Positions 35,659-45,033 of a stretch of 64,000 bases of DNA are shown piece by piece (the first letter of the stretch is position 1; each line of letters begins with the position of its first letter). The position numbers and the translations under genes were made by a program. Source of the stretch: JALEFZ01 sp038527485 (GTDB taxonomy: Bacteria > Bacteroidota > Bacteroidia > J057); assembly GCA_038527485.1 (NCBI GenBank), contig JBCBFT010000003.1, forward strand, positions 1 through 64,000. The letters are read 5' to 3'. The notes under the pieces are model-generated. The model was not told the origin of the DNA, searched no databases, and saw only the letters and a list, made by a program, of their open reading frames with translations.

Positions 35659-36282
35659 ATGCGCTTCTTCTACCTGTTATCTGCATTTATACTCTATTCA
35701 ATGGGTTGCCTTCCATTGCAAGGACAGGAAGGGTATATTCGAGACGATCGGGATGTAATCTTTCAGATTTTTGTGGGAGAAGTCCCTGTAGGAGAGGCAG
35801 ATCAAATGTTCAAGGATTTGGAGAGCTTAGGATTTTTGCGACCATTTTCTATCTCCAATCCTCCGATGAAACCGCAAGCTTCTCGCGCACCACGTATGGA
35901 GAAAGTGTATGTCGGCCCCTACATTGGGTTTGCTACAGTGGCACATATGCTGCAAGTGATTCGCGCCAAGGGGTACATGCGTGCCCAGATAGAAGGAAAT
36001 GAGATTACACTGACGAGTGAGGTAGGTTGCCAGCTTACACATACGGTCCAACTAGGTGCTTTTGAGCATCCTCCTGCCGATTATTTTGATCATCTCGCCT
36101 ATTTGCCTGCCTACGGGATTCACATTGTATTTGAAGAAGGACTATATAAAGTATTCTCAGGTCTATATCGAGAAGATCAGGAAGCTTATGTAGAAGAGGT
36201 GGTGATTCCTTATTGGAAAGAGAACTGGGGCTTCCAGCCATTCTTTCGTCCCTTCCGCATGCCTTACAAGGAGAGTCCCTAG
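35659..36282 (+). CDS. secreted protein with two SPOR-like domains
   Basis: The 207-residue protein has a signal peptide (MRFFYLLSAFILYSMGCLPLQGQ), followed by two segments with the SPOR pattern. The first (about 55-110) reads VYVGPYIGFATVAHMLQVIRA; the second (about 123-195) starts THTVQLGAFEHPPADYFDHL. SPOR domains bind denuded glycan strands of septal peptidoglycan, so a periplasmic cell-wall role is inferred. The N-terminal part around residue 35 (FQIFVGEVPVGEADQMF) may be a third, degenerate unit. Start 35659 gives a clean signal peptide. Confidence 0.65.
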   Translation: MRFFYLLSAFILYSMGCLPLQGQEGYIRDDRDVIFQIFVGEVPVGEADQMFKDLESLGFLRPFSISNPPMKPQASRAPRMEKVYVGPYIGFATVAHMLQVIRAKGYMRAQIEGNEITLTSEVGCQLTHTVQLGAFEHPPADYFDHLAYLPAYGIHIVFEEGLYKVFSGLYREDQEAYVEEVVIPYWKENWGFQPFFRPFRMPYKESP

Positions 36283-36334
36283 AGAAGAAAAATCGCTGTA
36301 TCTTACGGCGGGTAATTTCGTAGAGGTTAGGGAT

Positions 36335-36748
36335 ATGATTAAAGATATATTAATAAAGAAAGTTCAAGATGTTGTACTTGCTGTCTTACCGCAGATTCAG
36401 GATCCTGAAAGTACGATTTGGGAGGTGTATCTGATCAATCTGCAGCAGGATGCTTTAGTCAATGTGTTAGTGTCTTCAAGAGGGTTTCGGATAGAAGATG
36501 GGCAGGAGACCAAAACTTCGGTGCTTCGCCATTACTTCGAAGAGATTGGACCTGTGAGTTATCAGATGATTGAGCATATTCAGGCAGAGGTCTTTTCCTT
36601 GCATAATGAATATTGGGTGACGTTCAATCAGAAAGAGCCAGACGATTATTTATTTGATAAGAAATTCACCTTTGTTGCCGAAAGTATTCACGAGGATAAC
36701 TTTACGGAGATTCCGCTTATCGGACGCAAGGGGGTGATGATTGGCTAG
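36335..36748 (+). CDS. conserved Bacteroidota protein of unknown function
   Basis: The 137-residue protein is acidic and lacks signal or membrane segments. It resembles a conserved Bacteroidota family that I know only as hypothetical, with features such as IWEVYLINLQQDALVNVLVS, TSVLRHYFEEIGPVS, EYWVTFNQK and a closing IPLIGRKGVMIG. No catalytic motif is evident. Its last four bases overlap the end of the convergent CHAT gene, so the two 3' ends are tightly packed with no terminator between them. Confidence 0.7.
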   Translation: MIKDILIKKVQDVVLAVLPQIQDPESTIWEVYLINLQQDALVNVLVSSRGFRIEDGQETKTSVLRHYFEEIGPVSYQMIEHIQAEVFSLHNEYWVTFNQKEPDDYLFDKKFTFVAESIHEDNFTEIPLIGRKGVMIG

Positions 36749-37647
36749 CTGCGTACCTCCATCATCGGTATGTCTCGGCTGTCAGGTGCGAGTATGACCA
36801 AAGAGGCTTTGGCGATGCGAAATGCTTTCACAAAGTCTACTTCTGACTGTGCGGCAAGGGCATCGTAGAAAGAAACGGCAAACTCAATGGCCGCATGATC
36901 AGAGACAGCGGTATTCATTCCTATCACGACAGGTACATGCTGGATAAAAGCGTCTACTTGGGCTCTCGAATAGCAGGCATTAAGGACGACACATTGGATG
37001 GTGGGGAAATTGGAGATTAAGTTGGAGATTTGTTCGGCTCTGACAATGTGCGCTTTTCCATTTTGATCCTCCAGTACAATCCCTCCTCCATATGTCTCCA
37101 AAAATATTTCGTCTTCCTCTTCTTCCCACACCAAGCTTCTCGCTTCATTTGCTTCGCCCATATCTCCCGACACACCGTGACCAGAAAAGTGTAAAATGAC
37201 AGGTTCCTCCTCTAGCAACGCACGATACAAATCTCGTGGCCTTACGGCTTCTCTAGTCGCTATCTCAAAATTGTCTCTATGATGGGCTTGTCTGAGTCCT
37301 TCCTTGATGTCGCGCAGCTCCTGTCCGAGTCGTAGTTGGCCAGTATCTTTTGGATTGGCGGCTAAAAACAGGATTTTGATGAGTCCTTCGGGTTGATAGT
37401 CTTTCAATTTCATCGCTAGATCAATCAGGGCATCTGATAGCTGGACATATTGACGATTTTGGTCATCTGCTGATAGCCAACCTCCTAAGCGATCTTTCTC
37501 CCATTTTTTGTATCGATTGATCAAGCTGAAGGCTGTAGCCTGATATTCTCCTAGTTCTTGATCGGGGATTTTCTGTAGATGTTTGATGGCAAGTTCTATC
37601 TTTCCTTTCTCTATCCAGTCGAGGATCTTCTGTCCGTGATTCTTCAT
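36745..37647 (-). CDS. EAD11-CHAT caspase-like protein
   Basis: The 300-residue protein has two domains. Residues about 5-82 (ILDWIEKGKIELAIKHLQKI ... YKKWEKDRLGGWLSADDQ) match the effector-associated domain 11 pattern, a helical adaptor that binds other EAD11 proteins. Residues about 88-300 form a CHAT peptidase domain with catalytic His157 (LHFSGHG) and Cys225 (VLNACYS). CHAT proteins are relatives of caspases and separase; EAD fusions are predicted parts of conflict, defence or cell-death systems. No toxin, TIR, STAND or reverse-transcriptase partner lies next to it. The partner carrying a matching EAD11 is presumably elsewhere in the genome. Confidence 0.82.
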   Translation of the reverse strand: MKNHGQKILDWIEKGKIELAIKHLQKIPDQELGEYQATAFSLINRYKKWEKDRLGGWLSADDQNRQYVQLSDALIDLAMKLKDYQPEGLIKILFLAANPKDTGQLRLGQELRDIKEGLRQAHHRDNFEIATREAVRPRDLYRALLEEEPVILHFSGHGVSGDMGEANEARSLVWEEEEDEIFLETYGGGIVLEDQNGKAHIVRAEQISNLISNFPTIQCVVLNACYSRAQVDAFIQHVPVVIGMNTAVSDHAAIEFAVSFYDALAAQSEVDFVKAFRIAKASLVILAPDSRDIPMMEVRS

Positions 37648-38109
37648 ATGCCGAAAGTCTGCGGTGTACTTAAATGTAATAAAAATAGCAGGTTTTTGGA
37701 GAGGACGGACCCAGAATGATCATGGAGGCGTACGAGTAGGCTTTTTCGATGTATAATGAGGATTTTCTTATTTAATGGTCTGATATTCTGGCACATATGA
37801 AAATAATAATAAGTGTGAATGTATGTATATTTACTAAATTTTAATAAAAGTCACCATTTAGATTAATCGAATGTTAGCTCAAGATTAATTAAGAGAATTT
37901 TAAGAACAATATTACAAGTATCTAATTTTCAGTAGGTTAAGATATAGTTGAATTGTACGAGTATTTTTTCTCTATGAAACACCCTTCTTTTTCCCTATCC
38001 ATTCCCCTATTACCTCACTGAGCGATGATCTTTTGGTAAAGCTGAATTAATAATCAAAGGCTACCTATGCGGTGTTTATTGAAAACTAACTGTAAACGCT
38101 GAATTAACT
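37648..38109. other. AT-rich gap upstream of the Oar-like receptor
   Basis: About 460 bases, very AT-rich, between the divergent CHAT and receptor genes. No gene or strong hairpin is visible, and no perfect TAnnTTTG box was found. It should hold the receptor's promoter and a long leader. Confidence 0.4.
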
Positions 38110-41100
38110 ATGAACCAAGTCATTACGCGTAAACTGTTGGGGTTAGTGGCCCTAATTGTACTTCCTGTTTTGATGTGGGGTCAAGGTGTAACGACCTCCT
38201 CTATGAACGGAAGAGTAACGGACCAGAGCGGAAAAGCACTTGTAGGTGCTACTGTCGTGGCTACTCACACTCCTTCTGGATCTGTATACGGAAATAACAC
38301 CAATGGTGATGGATATTTCCGTATTGCCAACATGCGTGTAGGAGGCCCCTACACGGTGAAAGTTACTTATGTAGGATATGATGATTTCATGGCTGAGGGT
38401 ATCTTCCTCAACCTTGGACAGGCATATCGTTTAGATGTAAAAGTTGCTGAGTCAGGTGTTGCGATCGGTGAAGTAGAAATTACTTCTTCTCGCTCTGACA
38501 TATTTGACGGTAACCGTACGGGTGCAGAGACAGTCGTGACAGAAGCTCAGATCAACGCTTTACCTACAGTGGCACGTGCGATCGGGGACTTTGCTCGTTT
38601 GACACCTCAAGCTACAGTACGTGAAGGTGGAGACGGATTCTCTATCTCTATCGCTGGTCAAAACAACCGTTACAACGCTGTCTACATTGACGGTGCGGTG
38701 AACAATGACGTATTCGGTCTGGCTGGATCTGGTACGAACGGTGGACAGACAGGAGTATCTCCTATCTCTTTGGATGCGATTGAGGAATTCCAGATTTCTG
38801 TTGCGCCTTTCGACGTACGTGTAGGTGGTTTCGCTGGTGGTGCGATCAATGCTGTTACACGTTCTGGATCTAACAACATCGAAGCTTCTGTTTATGGATT
38901 CTTCCGTAATCAGGGTACTGCTGGTTTGACACCTGATCGTCCTGAACGTGGAAAGTGGGAAACGGATAACCCAGGTCTAGATTATACAGACGAGTTTAAC
39001 CTGGCTGACTTTGGTGCTACTACTGCTGGTTTCCGTATCGGTGGTCCAATCATCAAAGACAAGGCATTCTTCTTCCTAAACGCCGAACTTCAGCGTGAAG
39101 AGACTCCACTACCAGTAACAGGTGACTATATCGGTAACTCTAACACAGACGATCTCAATCAATTGATTACCAAGATCCAATCATTTGGTTACGATCCTGG
39201 TGAGTACGACAATGCGCGCCAGTACTTGAACTCTAACAAGATCACAGCTAAGTTGGACTTCAACCTGAACCAGAACAACAAGTTGAGCATCCGTCACGGA
39301 TATGTATTCGCAGAGAACCTGGAAGGTGTACGCTCTTCTTCTACGCGTATTCGCTTCCTAAACGAGTCTGAGTACTTCGTCTCTTCAACTAACTCTACAG
39401 CGATCGAATTGAACTCTATCATCAACAACGAAATTTCTAACAACTTGAAAGTTGGTTTGACTTTCGTACGCGATGATCGTGATCCTTATCAGGGTGAAGA
39501 AAGCAAGAATGTAGGTGAAGATGGAGATCCTAACTACTTCCCATATGTAACTATCCTTGATGGTGCGGGTCGTATTACTTTCGGATCTGAGCAGTTCTCT
39601 ACGGCGAACGCTTTGGACCAGAACGTCATTACAATCACAGATAACTTGGAGATTTACAAAGGTCGCCACAACATCACGATCGGTACGCACAACGAATTCT
39701 TCAGTGTGTACAACTTGTTCATTCGCCAAAACTATGGCGTATATGAGTTCAACGATTTAGATGATTTCTTGGGAGACTCTCTTCCAGGTGAATTCTTCCG
39801 TAGCTACTCTTTGGTAGACGACATTACAGGTGATGGGTCTGCTGCTGCTTCTGAGTTTTCTGGTGCACAGTTTGGTGCATACATTCAGGATGAATTCCAG
39901 GTGAATCCTAACTTCAAGTTGACTGGTGGTCTACGTTTTGACCTTCCTGTCTACTTCACAGATCAACCTGAGAATACAGACTTCAATACTAACACAATTC
40001 CTTTGTTAGAAGCTGCTGGCTATGACCTACTGGGTGCGCAGACTGGACAGTTCATTGATCCTCAGTTGTTGATCTCTCCTCGTGTCGGATTTAACTGGGA
40101 TGTTAACGGAGCTGGACAGACGCAGGTACGTGGTGGTATCGGTATCTTTACTTCTCGTATTCCTCTGGTATGGCCAGGTGGTGCGTTCAACAACAACGGA
40201 CGTGTAGTAGGTGGAGACTTCACGACTTCTGTACGTGATGACTGGTTCCGTCCTTACACCCAATTCAACCCAGACTGGAGAAATCAGCCACAAGCAGTTG
40301 CTGCTGGAGCTGGACAGCCTTCTGGACAGATTGACTTATTTGCTTCTAACTTCAAAGTTCCTCGTATCCTGAAGGCTAACCTGGCCGTTGACCAGAAGCT
40401 TCCTTGGGGACTGATCTTAAGCTTGGAAGGGATCTTTAACCAGACGCTCCAGGGTGTAGCTTATCAGAACTTGAACCTCAAGCCTTCTACTGAAAATCTT
40501 GAAGGAACAGGTGATGACCGTCCGATTTTTGACCGTCGTGATGAGATTGATGATACTTACAGCCGTATCATGCTGGGATACAATGTTCAGCAGGGATACA
40601 CTTACAACGTATCTGTCTCTTTGACTAAGCCATTTGACAATGGATTGAGCGGAACAATTGCTTATTCTTACGGAGATGCTTTCTCTATCTTCGACGGAAC
40701 TTCTTCTCAGAACTCATCTCAGTGGAGAGGTCTTCACTCTATTGACGGACGTAACTTCGATCAGGCTCTTCAGCGTTCTGACTTTGCTCAGGGACACCGT
40801 GTAATTGCTGGTATTTCTTATGCACTTGACTGGAACAAGGCGCGCAATGCTACCACTACCTTCTCTATCTTCTATGAAGGTGTATCTGGACAGCCTTATT
40901 CTTACATCTACAGTAATGGAGATGACATTCAGAACGAAGACTCTCGTAACCGTGCGTTGGTTTATGTACCTGTAGATCAAAACGACATCGTATTGACGGA
41001 CCCTGCAGATTGGGATGCTTTGAATACATTCATTGAAAACGATGCTTACTTGAGCACTCGTCGTGGAATGTATGCTGAGCGTAACGCAAGCCGCACTCCT

Positions 41101-41436
41101 TTTGCAAGTGTACTCGACCTGAAAGTGATCCAGGATGTACGTTTCTTCTCTGGTGGAAAGACACATAACCTACAGTTGACTGTTGACATCTTCAACTTCA
41201 CGAACTTGATCAACAAAAACTGGGGCCGTCGTTGGTTTATCCCTGGTGGATCTGCTGGATATCCTCTGATGAATTTCGACGGATTCCAGGAAGATGCTCT
41301 TGGAAACGAAACCAACATCCCTACGTTCTCTTTGAACAATTTACCTGATGAATTCCCACGTACAGACTTTGACGACGGTGGAATCCAGTCTTCTCGCTGG
41401 CAAGCGCAGTTCGGTGTACGTTACATCTTCGAGTAA
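38110..41436 (+). CDS. Oar-like TonB-dependent outer-membrane receptor
   Basis: The 1108-residue protein has a signal peptide (LLGLVALIVLPVLMWGQ) and a carboxypeptidase-like beta sandwich (MNGRVTDQSGKALVGATVVA). A plug domain follows (LTPQATVREGGDGFSISIAG, NRYNAVYIDGA), then a large barrel ending in a C-terminal aromatic (FGVRYIFE). The SAPFDVR-like VAPFDVRVGGFAGGAINAVT stretch is typical of Oar/OmpA-like receptors. It should import a large substrate with energy from TonB; the substrate is unknown. Codon choice is strongly biased (CGT, GGT, TCT, AAC) compared with neighbours, a sign of very high expression. The gene ends at a strong terminator. Confidence 0.88.
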   Translation: MNQVITRKLLGLVALIVLPVLMWGQGVTTSSMNGRVTDQSGKALVGATVVATHTPSGSVYGNNTNGDGYFRIANMRVGGPYTVKVTYVGYDDFMAEGIFLNLGQAYRLDVKVAESGVAIGEVEITSSRSDIFDGNRTGAETVVTEAQINALPTVARAIGDFARLTPQATVREGGDGFSISIAGQNNRYNAVYIDGAVNNDVFGLAGSGTNGGQTGVSPISLDAIEEFQISVAPFDVRVGGFAGGAINAVTRSGSNNIEASVYGFFRNQGTAGLTPDRPERGKWETDNPGLDYTDEFNLADFGATTAGFRIGGPIIKDKAFFFLNAELQREETPLPVTGDYIGNSNTDDLNQLITKIQSFGYDPGEYDNARQYLNSNKITAKLDFNLNQNNKLSIRHGYVFAENLEGVRSSSTRIRFLNESEYFVSSTNSTAIELNSIINNEISNNLKVGLTFVRDDRDPYQGEESKNVGEDGDPNYFPYVTILDGAGRITFGSEQFSTANALDQNVITITDNLEIYKGRHNITIGTHNEFFSVYNLFIRQNYGVYEFNDLDDFLGDSLPGEFFRSYSLVDDITGDGSAAASEFSGAQFGAYIQDEFQVNPNFKLTGGLRFDLPVYFTDQPENTDFNTNTIPLLEAAGYDLLGAQTGQFIDPQLLISPRVGFNWDVNGAGQTQVRGGIGIFTSRIPLVWPGGAFNNNGRVVGGDFTTSVRDDWFRPYTQFNPDWRNQPQAVAAGAGQPSGQIDLFASNFKVPRILKANLAVDQKLPWGLILSLEGIFNQTLQGVAYQNLNLKPSTENLEGTGDDRPIFDRRDEIDDTYSRIMLGYNVQQGYTYNVSVSLTKPFDNGLSGTIAYSYGDAFSIFDGTSSQNSSQWRGLHSIDGRNFDQALQRSDFAQGHRVIAGISYALDWNKARNATTTFSIFYEGVSGQPYSYIYSNGDDIQNEDSRNRALVYVPVDQNDIVLTDPADWDALNTFIENDAYLSTRRGMYAERNASRTPFASVLDLKVIQDVRFFSGGKTHNLQLTVDIFNFTNLINKNWGRRWFIPGGSAGYPLMNFDGFQEDALGNETNIPTFSLNNLPDEFPRTDFDDGGIQSSRWQAQFGVRYIFE

Positions 41437-41485
41437 GCCCGAACGAATATGAAATGATCAAATACTTTTTGATCGGATAGACATG

Positions 41486-41514
41486 AGCCCTCGCATCTGC
41501 GGGGGCTTTTTTAT
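41486..41514 (+). terminator. terminator of the Oar-like receptor gene
   Basis: AGCCCTCGC (41486-41494) pairs over nine bases with GCGGGGGCT (41499-41507), followed by T residues. Confidence 0.9.
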
Positions 41515-41697
41515 TTTTAACATGGGACTGAACTCCGCATGCTAGATTACATAGGATAATGAATCGTCTGTTTGCTGTGCGTAGACTCCGATTTACGCAT
41601 TCTCGCATGGTTAGTCAGGAGACTAATAGATTAAGGGGCTGCGTAGTTTGATGACTATGCAGCGTATCCTGTTTCACTTTTTCTGTTTAAAACAGAA

Positions 41698-41724
41698 CCC
41701 CTGCCAAGTCGAGCTTAGCAGGGG
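41698..41724 (-). terminator. hairpin after pntB, probable terminator
   Basis: On the minus strand CCCCTGCTAAG pairs with CTTGGCAGGGG over 11 bases with one wobble. It is followed by TTCTGTTTT, itself part of a small palindrome at 41681-41697. It lies 25 bases past the pntB stop. A further 10-bp hairpin lies at 41638-41663 without a T run. Confidence 0.6.
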
Positions 41725-41749
41725 GATATTCGTCTGAAGTATCGAGTGC

Positions 41750-43189
41750 TTAGGAGAGCATTTTCACTTCATTTACGAGCTTATTCAGTGAGTCTTTGGC
41801 GTCACCAAACAGCATGCGGTTTTTCTCTGCGAAAAAGAGTGGGTTTTGAATCCCTGCATAGCCTGGCTTCATAGAGCGCTTCAATACGATGGTATTCTTC
41901 GCATTCAGGATATCCAGGATCGGCATTCCGTAAATGGGGCTACCAGGATCGTCCTTTGCGGAAGGATTCACTACGTCATTGGCACCTACGACGATGACTA
42001 CGTCTGTATCATTCAAGGCTTTATTGGCATCGTCTAGATCCAAGAGTTTGTCGTAAGACACATCTGCCTCTGCTAGGAGTACGTTCATGTGACCTGGCAT
42101 ACGACCGGCTACAGGGTGAATGGCATACTTCACGGCGACATTATTGTCTTCGAGTACTTCCTCTAGTTCGTGGGCGACCTTTTGTGCTTGGGCTACGGCC
42201 ATCCCATAACCGGGGACAAGGACTACTTGATTGGCATAGCGAAGGAGAATAGCGGCATCGTTTGCCGTAATTTCTCGTGCAACTTGTTCGCCGTCTGAGC
42301 CTTTGGCAGCTGTACCTGTACTTCCAAATCCACCAATGATGACATTGAGCAGGGAACGGTTCATGGCTTTCACCATCAAAACGGTAAGGATCGTTCCCGA
42401 TGCTCCTACCAAGATACCGCCTACTAGCATCACTTGATTGTCGTAGACGATCCCTGCGAGTGCTGCGGCTACCCCTGTGAATGCATTCAAAAGTGAGATC
42501 ACGACAGGCATATCGGCTCCTCCGATCGGAATCACGAAAGTGATACCATAGATCAGCGCGATAGACAGTACGATCACGACAAAGGTGAAGTCCATTTCTG
42601 GTGCAATGATCTTATAGACGATTCCACCCAAAGTCACCAGCAAAAGGATCATATTTACTACTGTAGGTGCGGGGATGCGTACTTTACGATCGTCTATAAG
42701 ACCCTGGAGTTTGCCGTAGGCGATCAAGCTACCTGTGAAGGCGACGGCTCCGACAAACATAGCCAGTAGCGTCGTCCCATGGACACCTGCTGAGATCGGG
42801 CCTCCTTCGGCCGTACCTTCGAAGATGGGTTGGTAGTTGAACAGTTCGATCAAGGAGATGGCGACTGCACATGCACCCCCAAGGCCGTTGAAGATAGAGA
42901 CCATCTGTGGCATCGCGGTCATCGCCACTCTATTGGAGACAATCCAGCCGATGGCTGATCCGACAGCAATACCTGCTACGATCAAAATGTAATTGAGCAT
43001 CGGCGTCTCGACCGCTTCTCCCGTACTTGATTTGAGGGGCATGATCAGCGTGATGAGAATCGCGATGCCCATCCCAATGGCTGCCTGAAGATTGCCCGAG
43101 CGGGCGGTTTTGGGACTACTGAGACGTCTCAGGCCCAGAATAAACAGGACGACGCCTGTCAGATATCCAAGTTGTACAATGAGTTGCAT
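41750..43189 (-). CDS. pntB: proton-translocating NAD(P) transhydrogenase, beta subunit
   Basis: The 479-residue protein has about nine membrane helices followed by the NADP(H)-binding domain III (VPGYGMAVAQAQ near 330, HPVAGRMPGHMNVLLAEA, VVIVVGANDVVNP). With PntA it couples hydride transfer from NADH to NADP to inward proton flow and so supplies NADPH. Length fits the family. It is the last gene of the three-gene pnt operon on the minus strand. Confidence 0.95.
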   Translation of the reverse strand: MQLIVQLGYLTGVVLFILGLRRLSSPKTARSGNLQAAIGMGIAILITLIMPLKSSTGEAVETPMLNYILIVAGIAVGSAIGWIVSNRVAMTAMPQMVSIFNGLGGACAVAISLIELFNYQPIFEGTAEGGPISAGVHGTTLLAMFVGAVAFTGSLIAYGKLQGLIDDRKVRIPAPTVVNMILLLVTLGGIVYKIIAPEMDFTFVVIVLSIALIYGITFVIPIGGADMPVVISLLNAFTGVAAALAGIVYDNQVMLVGGILVGASGTILTVLMVKAMNRSLLNVIIGGFGSTGTAAKGSDGEQVAREITANDAAILLRYANQVVLVPGYGMAVAQAQKVAHELEEVLEDNNVAVKYAIHPVAGRMPGHMNVLLAEADVSYDKLLDLDDANKALNDTDVVIVVGANDVVNPSAKDDPGSPIYGMPILDILNAKNTIVLKRSMKPGYAGIQNPLFFAEKNRMLFGDAKDSLNKLVNEVKMLS

Positions 43190-43230
43190 GGAAAATTCTT
43201 TTAATCTGTTTTATGACCAATGAGCGTCTA

Positions 43231-43539
43231 CTATTTTTTCACTTTAAACATCTCGAGCATGCGATTGGTCACCGCATGACCTCCCACTACATTGATGGTG
43301 CCGAGTATGATACCCAGAAACCCGAGTATTAGCGCTAGATAATCGTCCGTTGCTGCTTGACGAATCAGCAATATGGCTCCAATGATGACGACACCTGAGA
43401 TGGCATTGGCACCAGACATAAGGGGGGTATGCAACACAGTTGGGACATTGGCAATCAGCTCAAAGCCCAAGAATATCGCCAAAACCAGGACATAGATCAT
43501 GGTCAGGTTTTGCGATACAAATTCTATGAGTACTTCCAT
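43231..43539 (-). CDS. pntA2: NAD(P) transhydrogenase alpha subunit part 2 (membrane part)
   Basis: The 102-residue protein has three membrane helices and the conserved HTPLMSGANAISGV and VVGGHAVTNRMLEMF stretches. It forms part of the proton channel. In E. coli this segment is fused to the soluble part in one PntA; here the split form is used, as in many Bacteroidota and alphaproteobacteria. It lies 41 bases before pntB and 66 bases after pntA1. Confidence 0.94.
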   Translation of the reverse strand: MEVLIEFVSQNLTMIYVLVLAIFLGFELIANVPTVLHTPLMSGANAISGVVIIGAILLIRQAATDDYLALILGFLGIILGTINVVGGHAVTNRMLEMFKVKK

Positions 43540-43605
43540 TTGGAATAAGATTTTCTTATTAGGTTAGTAGAAAAGTCCTGAGAAAGTGAATCTTACCTTC
43601 GGGTA

Positions 43606-44712
43606 TTATCCCTCTGTGGCGGGAGCCATGATGGGGAGTCCGAGCAGGGTATTTTTCACAATGTCATTTTCTGGATCGATGGTGTCCAACTGTCCCTCTT
43701 TAAAAATGTACTTGAGGAAGTTGAAGTAGTTATTGCTCAGGAGGGTACTGGCATCGCGTGCCATCTTTCCAGGTAGATTTGAGTCTCCGACGATGGTGAC
43801 ATTGTGTTTCGTCACGACTTTTTCATTCTCAGTGAGTGCACAGTTGCCCCCTGTTCCAGCTGCTAGATCGATGATGACACTGCCTGGCGCCATGGCTTCT
43901 ACGGTAGCGGCTTGGATCAAGATCGGTGCCTTCCTTCCTGGGATATTGGCTGTCGTGATGATCACATTGGCACGTGAGGCGCGCTCGTGAATCAACTCCT
44001 TCTGGCGACGCTGGTACTCCTCTGTCTGCTGTACGGCATAGCCTCCTGCTCCTTTGTCTTCGGTCGCTCCTTCTACTTCGACGAATTTGGCGCCAAGCGA
44101 TTCTACCTCTTCCTTCACGGCCGATCGTACATCAAAGGCTTCTACAGTGGCTCCCAGTCTTCGCGAAGTTGCAATCGCTTGTAGCCCTGCTACCCCTGCA
44201 CCCAGAATGAGAACCTTGGCAGGAGGAATCGTCCCCGCAGCTGTCATGAGCATGGGGAAGTAGCCAGGAAGATAGTTTGCAGCCATCAGGACTGCTTTAT
44301 AGCCTGCCAGAGATGCCATGGAAGATAAGACATCCATGGATTGAGCAATCGTCGTACGCGGAATGTTGTCCATACTGAAGGCGCGGACATTCAATCCCGC
44401 TAGCTTGTCCTGAATGTCAGGATTGGCACGAGGGCTGTACATGGCGATAGAATAAGCGCCCTCTTTGAGCTGCTGAAGCGCTTCGTCAGCAGGAGGGACA
44501 ATACTCAGAACGAGGTCGGCTTGAGTGAGGATGGTGGAGCGATCAGAGATTTTTACTCCTGCTGATTCATACTCTGCATCAAGGAATGATGCTGCTTCAC
44601 CCGCCGTTTTTTCTAGCCAAATTTCGTAGCCATTGGCCAGCATTTTTTTGGCTACAGAAGGCACCATCACTACACGTGAGTCTTGATGCTCTTTCAGGAT
44701 GCCTGCAATCAT
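43606..44712 (-). CDS. pntA1: NAD(P) transhydrogenase alpha subunit part 1 (NAD-binding)
   Basis: The 368-residue soluble protein has an alanine dehydrogenase/PNT N-terminal domain (MIAGILKEHQDSRVVMVPSV, KTAGEAASFLDAEY) and an NAD-binding Rossmann domain (LGAGVAGLQAIATSRRLGA). It also has the RQAERTxE-like loop (EEYQRRQKELIHERASRANV). It binds NADH as domain I of the transhydrogenase at the cytoplasmic face. First gene of the pnt operon. Confidence 0.94.
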   Translation of the reverse strand: MIAGILKEHQDSRVVMVPSVAKKMLANGYEIWLEKTAGEAASFLDAEYESAGVKISDRSTILTQADLVLSIVPPADEALQQLKEGAYSIAMYSPRANPDIQDKLAGLNVRAFSMDNIPRTTIAQSMDVLSSMASLAGYKAVLMAANYLPGYFPMLMTAAGTIPPAKVLILGAGVAGLQAIATSRRLGATVEAFDVRSAVKEEVESLGAKFVEVEGATEDKGAGGYAVQQTEEYQRRQKELIHERASRANVIITTANIPGRKAPILIQAATVEAMAPGSVIIDLAAGTGGNCALTENEKVVTKHNVTIVGDSNLPGKMARDASTLLSNNYFNFLKYIFKEGQLDTIDPENDIVKNTLLGLPIMAPATEG

Positions 44713-44974
44713 GTAAAATAGGTTTTTGGGATGATGGCAAAATATAAGTTGCCCATATTGAAATTCCTAAAATCTCAAACTTATTCCAGAAATACCTGTG
44801 AGATAAGGTTTTGTTTATATTTTATTCCCAAAAGTGCTTAAAGGTGAAGGGTTTTGTATGTGGGAAAATGTAGTGATCCAATGAAATAGTCCCTTTGAGA
44901 GGAAAGACAGGCTAGATCAGGGAGTCATTCATCCATGTTTACAGCAGATTGCCCAAAGGATGAATAGTAAAATC

Positions 44975-44996
44975 AAAAAGGCCCCCAATTGGGGAC
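44975..44996 (-). terminator. terminator of the SBBP-repeat cargo gene
   Basis: On the minus strand GGTCCCC-AATT-GGGGGCC forms a seven-pair stem with one wobble and a four-base loop, followed by five T. It lies 38 bases past the stop at 45034. The rest of 44713-45033 shows nothing else. Confidence 0.85.
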
Positions 44997-45033
44997 CCAC
45001 CGGAAAGAAAAGACAATTTTTCAATATCTTTTA

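Noticed and set aside
41321..41608. Minus-strand frame spanning the end of the Oar-like gene and its terminator
   Set aside because: It covers a strong terminator and is antisense to the receptor's last strands.
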